This document shows positions 62,282 to 64,000 of a stretch of DNA of 64,000 nucleotides, piece by piece. The notes under the pieces were generated by a model that searched no databases, was not told where the DNA came from, and worked only from the letters and a program-made list of their open reading frames with translations. The DNA is from Pseudomonadota bacterium. GTDB lineage: Bacteria; Desulfobacterota; Binatia; Binatales; Binataceae. The first letter of the stretch is position 1; each line of letters begins with the position of its first letter. Location: NCBI GenBank assembly GCA_021323675.1, contig JAJPKP010000086.1, forward strand, positions 62,001 through 126,000, in the 5' to 3' direction. The position numbers and the translations under genes are program-made.

Positions 62282-63519
62282 CAGCTTGCGGGCCGTATTC
62301 GCGGTGAAAAAGTTCCGATCCATCTTCGAAGCCGGCCGTAGCCGACATTCTTGTCATCCAGATCGAGCCCTCTGGTGAAGAATGGCGCGATGGCTGCGCC
62401 CGTAAAAATCAGGTCTGGAATCGCGGCACCCAGGTAACTGCCGAGCACTCGCGATTGCGCAAGCGCCTCTCCGCCCCGCATTAAAACGTAGTAGCAGAAG
62501 AATAGCGACAGCGCTAAGGCGAAGCGCTCGGAGCGCCCGCCCCGAACCGGCGACAACCCCAGGATGATACCCAGCAGGGCGAACGGAAAGATTGCGAAAG
62601 GCACCGTCCAGCGCTGGGCGAGTTCGGTTTCCGCGGCGATATCCGGATGCCCCGAGCGGCGGGCCTTCGCTGCTTCGGCGCGGAGCGCCCAGGTGCTTAC
62701 CTCCATCGGAGTAGGCGTGGTAAGCGCGGGCTCCTGCTTTGGAGCCGCCTTGATGTCGTATGTGCCAAAACGCACCACCCGGCGCGAGTCCTGCGCTTCC
62801 TCGGAGAACATCCAGCCGTCCTCCAGGCGAAGTGTAACGCTCAGCTCGTTGGGATTCGGAATGAGCAGGCCGCTGTGCGCAAAAATCCAGGTCCTGGATG
62901 CGGGATTGCGATTGTCCGAAATGAGCACATCGACGAGCCGGTCTCCGGGGGGCTCGATCCGGTCAAAATAGACCACCATCCCGTCCAGCCCCGCGTTGAA
63001 GATTTTTTCGGGCAAGCTCGCAGCCAGCTTGGTCCGCGCGATTTCCAGAAGCTCGCCTCGCAAGCTCGCGTTCGCCGCCGGCACAATTTTCAGCGCGAGC
63101 GCCATCTCCAGCGGATAGAGCGCGACCGCCAAAATCAGCACCGGCAATGCCATCCGCGCGATGCTGACGCCGCAGGCGCGCGCGGCAATGATCTCAAGGT
63201 CTCCGCACAGCCGGCCGATTCCGAGCAGCGTCCCCAGCAGCACCGCCATCGGCAAGCTAAGCGCCAACAGTGTCGGGACCAGATGAACCAGCAGGCCGAG
63301 CACCGACAGCAACGGCACGCCCTCGTTGACGATAAGGTCGACCAGCTTTAGAAGCCGCACGACGATGAGCGCCAGGGTAATCGCAATCAGGCTGATGCCC
63401 ATCGGCACCGCGACCTCTCGAGCGACATACCGATCGAGAATTCCGGGAACCGCGGATCGCAGCACGAGGAGAAGGCGCCGCGAGTACGTCGCGTTCGAAA
63501 ATTTCTCGAAACTGATCAT
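62281..63519 (-). CDS. lptF: LPS export ABC transporter permease LptF (YjgP-like)
   Basis: 412-residue partner of LptG with the same three-plus-three helix layout. IGRLCGDLEIIAARACGVSIARM is the coupling helix region and AQRWTVPFAIFPFALLGIILGLSPVRGGRS is typical of LptF. The jellyroll lies at about 160-310. ATG 63519 is preferred; a TTG 16 codons earlier is also open. First gene of the lptF-lptG-kdoO-ABC operon, with a 137-bp divergent region to the acyltransferase-like gene. Confidence 0.9.
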   Translation of the reverse strand: MISFEKFSNATYSRRLLLVLRSAVPGILDRYVAREVAVPMGISLIAITLALIVVRLLKLVDLIVNEGVPLLSVLGLLVHLVPTLLALSLPMAVLLGTLLGIGRLCGDLEIIAARACGVSIARMALPVLILAVALYPLEMALALKIVPAANASLRGELLEIARTKLAASLPEKIFNAGLDGMVVYFDRIEPPGDRLVDVLISDNRNPASRTWIFAHSGLLIPNPNELSVTLRLEDGWMFSEEAQDSRRVVRFGTYDIKAAPKQEPALTTPTPMEVSTWALRAEAAKARRSGHPDIAAETELAQRWTVPFAIFPFALLGIILGLSPVRGGRSERFALALSLFFCYYVLMRGGEALAQSRVLGSYLGAAIPDLIFTGAAIAPFFTRGLDLDDKNVGYGRLRRWIGTFSPRIRPAS

Positions 63520-63656
63520 TGGAACCGCGTCAGCTTCCCGTTTCCAACCCCGTAAACCCGCGCGCAACCCTGCCCTCTTTTCGACCGATGGATACGCCCG
63601 CTAAGGTTGCGGATGCGGACGAGATATTCGGTCTCGGGCCGCCGAATTTGACTTCG

Positions 63657-64000
63657 ATGAAACTTCGCCGTTGGGCTCGCCGAACCAGATTTTTCATCCT
63701 TGAAAGGCTTCTGCTCCCGATTGCGATTGTGCCACTCAAAATCCTTGTGTGGTCGTGGCGCACGCGCGGTCCGGACGAAGCGGCTCTGCGCGATGCGCTG
63801 GCGACGCGACCCTTAATTGTTGCCACCTACCACGGGATGTTCCTTCATCTTCTGGCCTACGCGCATCTTTCCGCCCCATCCGGCAGACCTCTGGTCGCGT
63901 TGGTGACTCCGAGTCTCGATGGACAATTGTTGGGTAGTGCGTTGCGGTACTTCGGAATTGAACACATCATGGCTCAGCCGGGCAAGCGCGCGGTCGCGGC
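63657..64000 (+). CDS. DUF374 / lysophospholipid acyltransferase-like protein, partial
   Basis: Open to the end of the window (114 complete codons). It begins MKLRRWARRT, has a hydrophobic segment LLLPIAIVPLKILVW, then IVATYHGMFLHLL (equivalent to the FxWHG motif) and ALVTPSLDGQLLGSALRYFGIEH, the DUF374 core. DUF374 proteins are LpxL/PlsC-related and usually sit next to LPS genes. Divergent from lptF. The 3' end is missing. Confidence 0.85.
   Translation, partial: MKLRRWARRTRFFILERLLLPIAIVPLKILVWSWRTRGPDEAALRDALATRPLIVATYHGMFLHLLAYAHLSAPSGRPLVALVTPSLDGQLLGSALRYFGIEHIMAQPGKRAVA

Overview
The window reads as a chromosomal segment of a high-GC, Gram-negative, LPS-bearing bacterium. The outer membrane is shown by LptF/LptG permeases, a Kdo hydroxylase, a secretin, a beta-barrel protein and a lipoprotein. 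Acyl-CoA dehydrogenase, MaoC hydratase, glutathione-dependent formaldehyde dehydrogenase, CocE and alpha/beta hydrolases, a sulfatase, a Tad pilus and many PAS kinases suggest an environmental heterotroph, perhaps a deltaproteobacteria-like or Binatota-like lineage. That placement is inference; no rRNA or other marker gene is present. I saw no tRNA, rRNA, CRISPR array, insertion sequence or phage gene.

Layout. 1-15.2 kb: metabolic genes. A minus-strand run carries alpha/beta hydrolase, M23 peptidase, MaoC hydratase, frmA, lipoprotein, acyl-CoA dehydrogenase and ispH. CocE and MOSC genes follow on the plus strand. Next come a hydrolase-TetR pair with its own promoter and operator, and sulfatase, DUF1330, FAD-monooxygenase and VOC genes. 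15.2-29.4 kb: a Tad/Flp pilus locus (TadG-like, flp, TadE-like, cpaB, cpaC, cpaE, cpaF, tadB, tadC) flanked by large membrane proteins of glycosyltransferase-C type. The pilin has a near-perfect sigma-54 promoter. 29.5-32.5 kb: membrane protein, DUF192 protein and outer-membrane protein, downstream of a giant kinase. 32.5-44.1 kb: a signalling block with a 7-PAS hybrid kinase, a CHASE3 kinase with an NtrC-type activator, a single-domain receiver and a GAF-PAS hybrid kinase. 44.3-58 kb: surface glycan genes (alkaline-phosphatase-superfamily enzyme, GT2-GT87 fusion, MFS, FAD oxidoreductase, dTDP-rhamnose rfbBCD, two GT4 enzymes, methyltransferase, DUF2079 protein). 58-64 kb: LPS transport and modification (lptF, lptG, kdoO and an MsbA-like exporter with an N-terminal ParB/sulfiredoxin-fold domain), with a divergent DUF374 acyltransferase running off the end.

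How they work together. The Tad genes would build and extrude a pilus, whose pilin may be switched on by RpoN plus an NtrC-type activator; one such activator is encoded here, but any link is inference. The glycan genes make dTDP-rhamnose and assemble surface polysaccharide. The last block would modify Kdo and move lipid A and LPS outward. The most unusual object is the ParB-domain/ABC exporter fusion translationally coupled to the Kdo hydroxylase.
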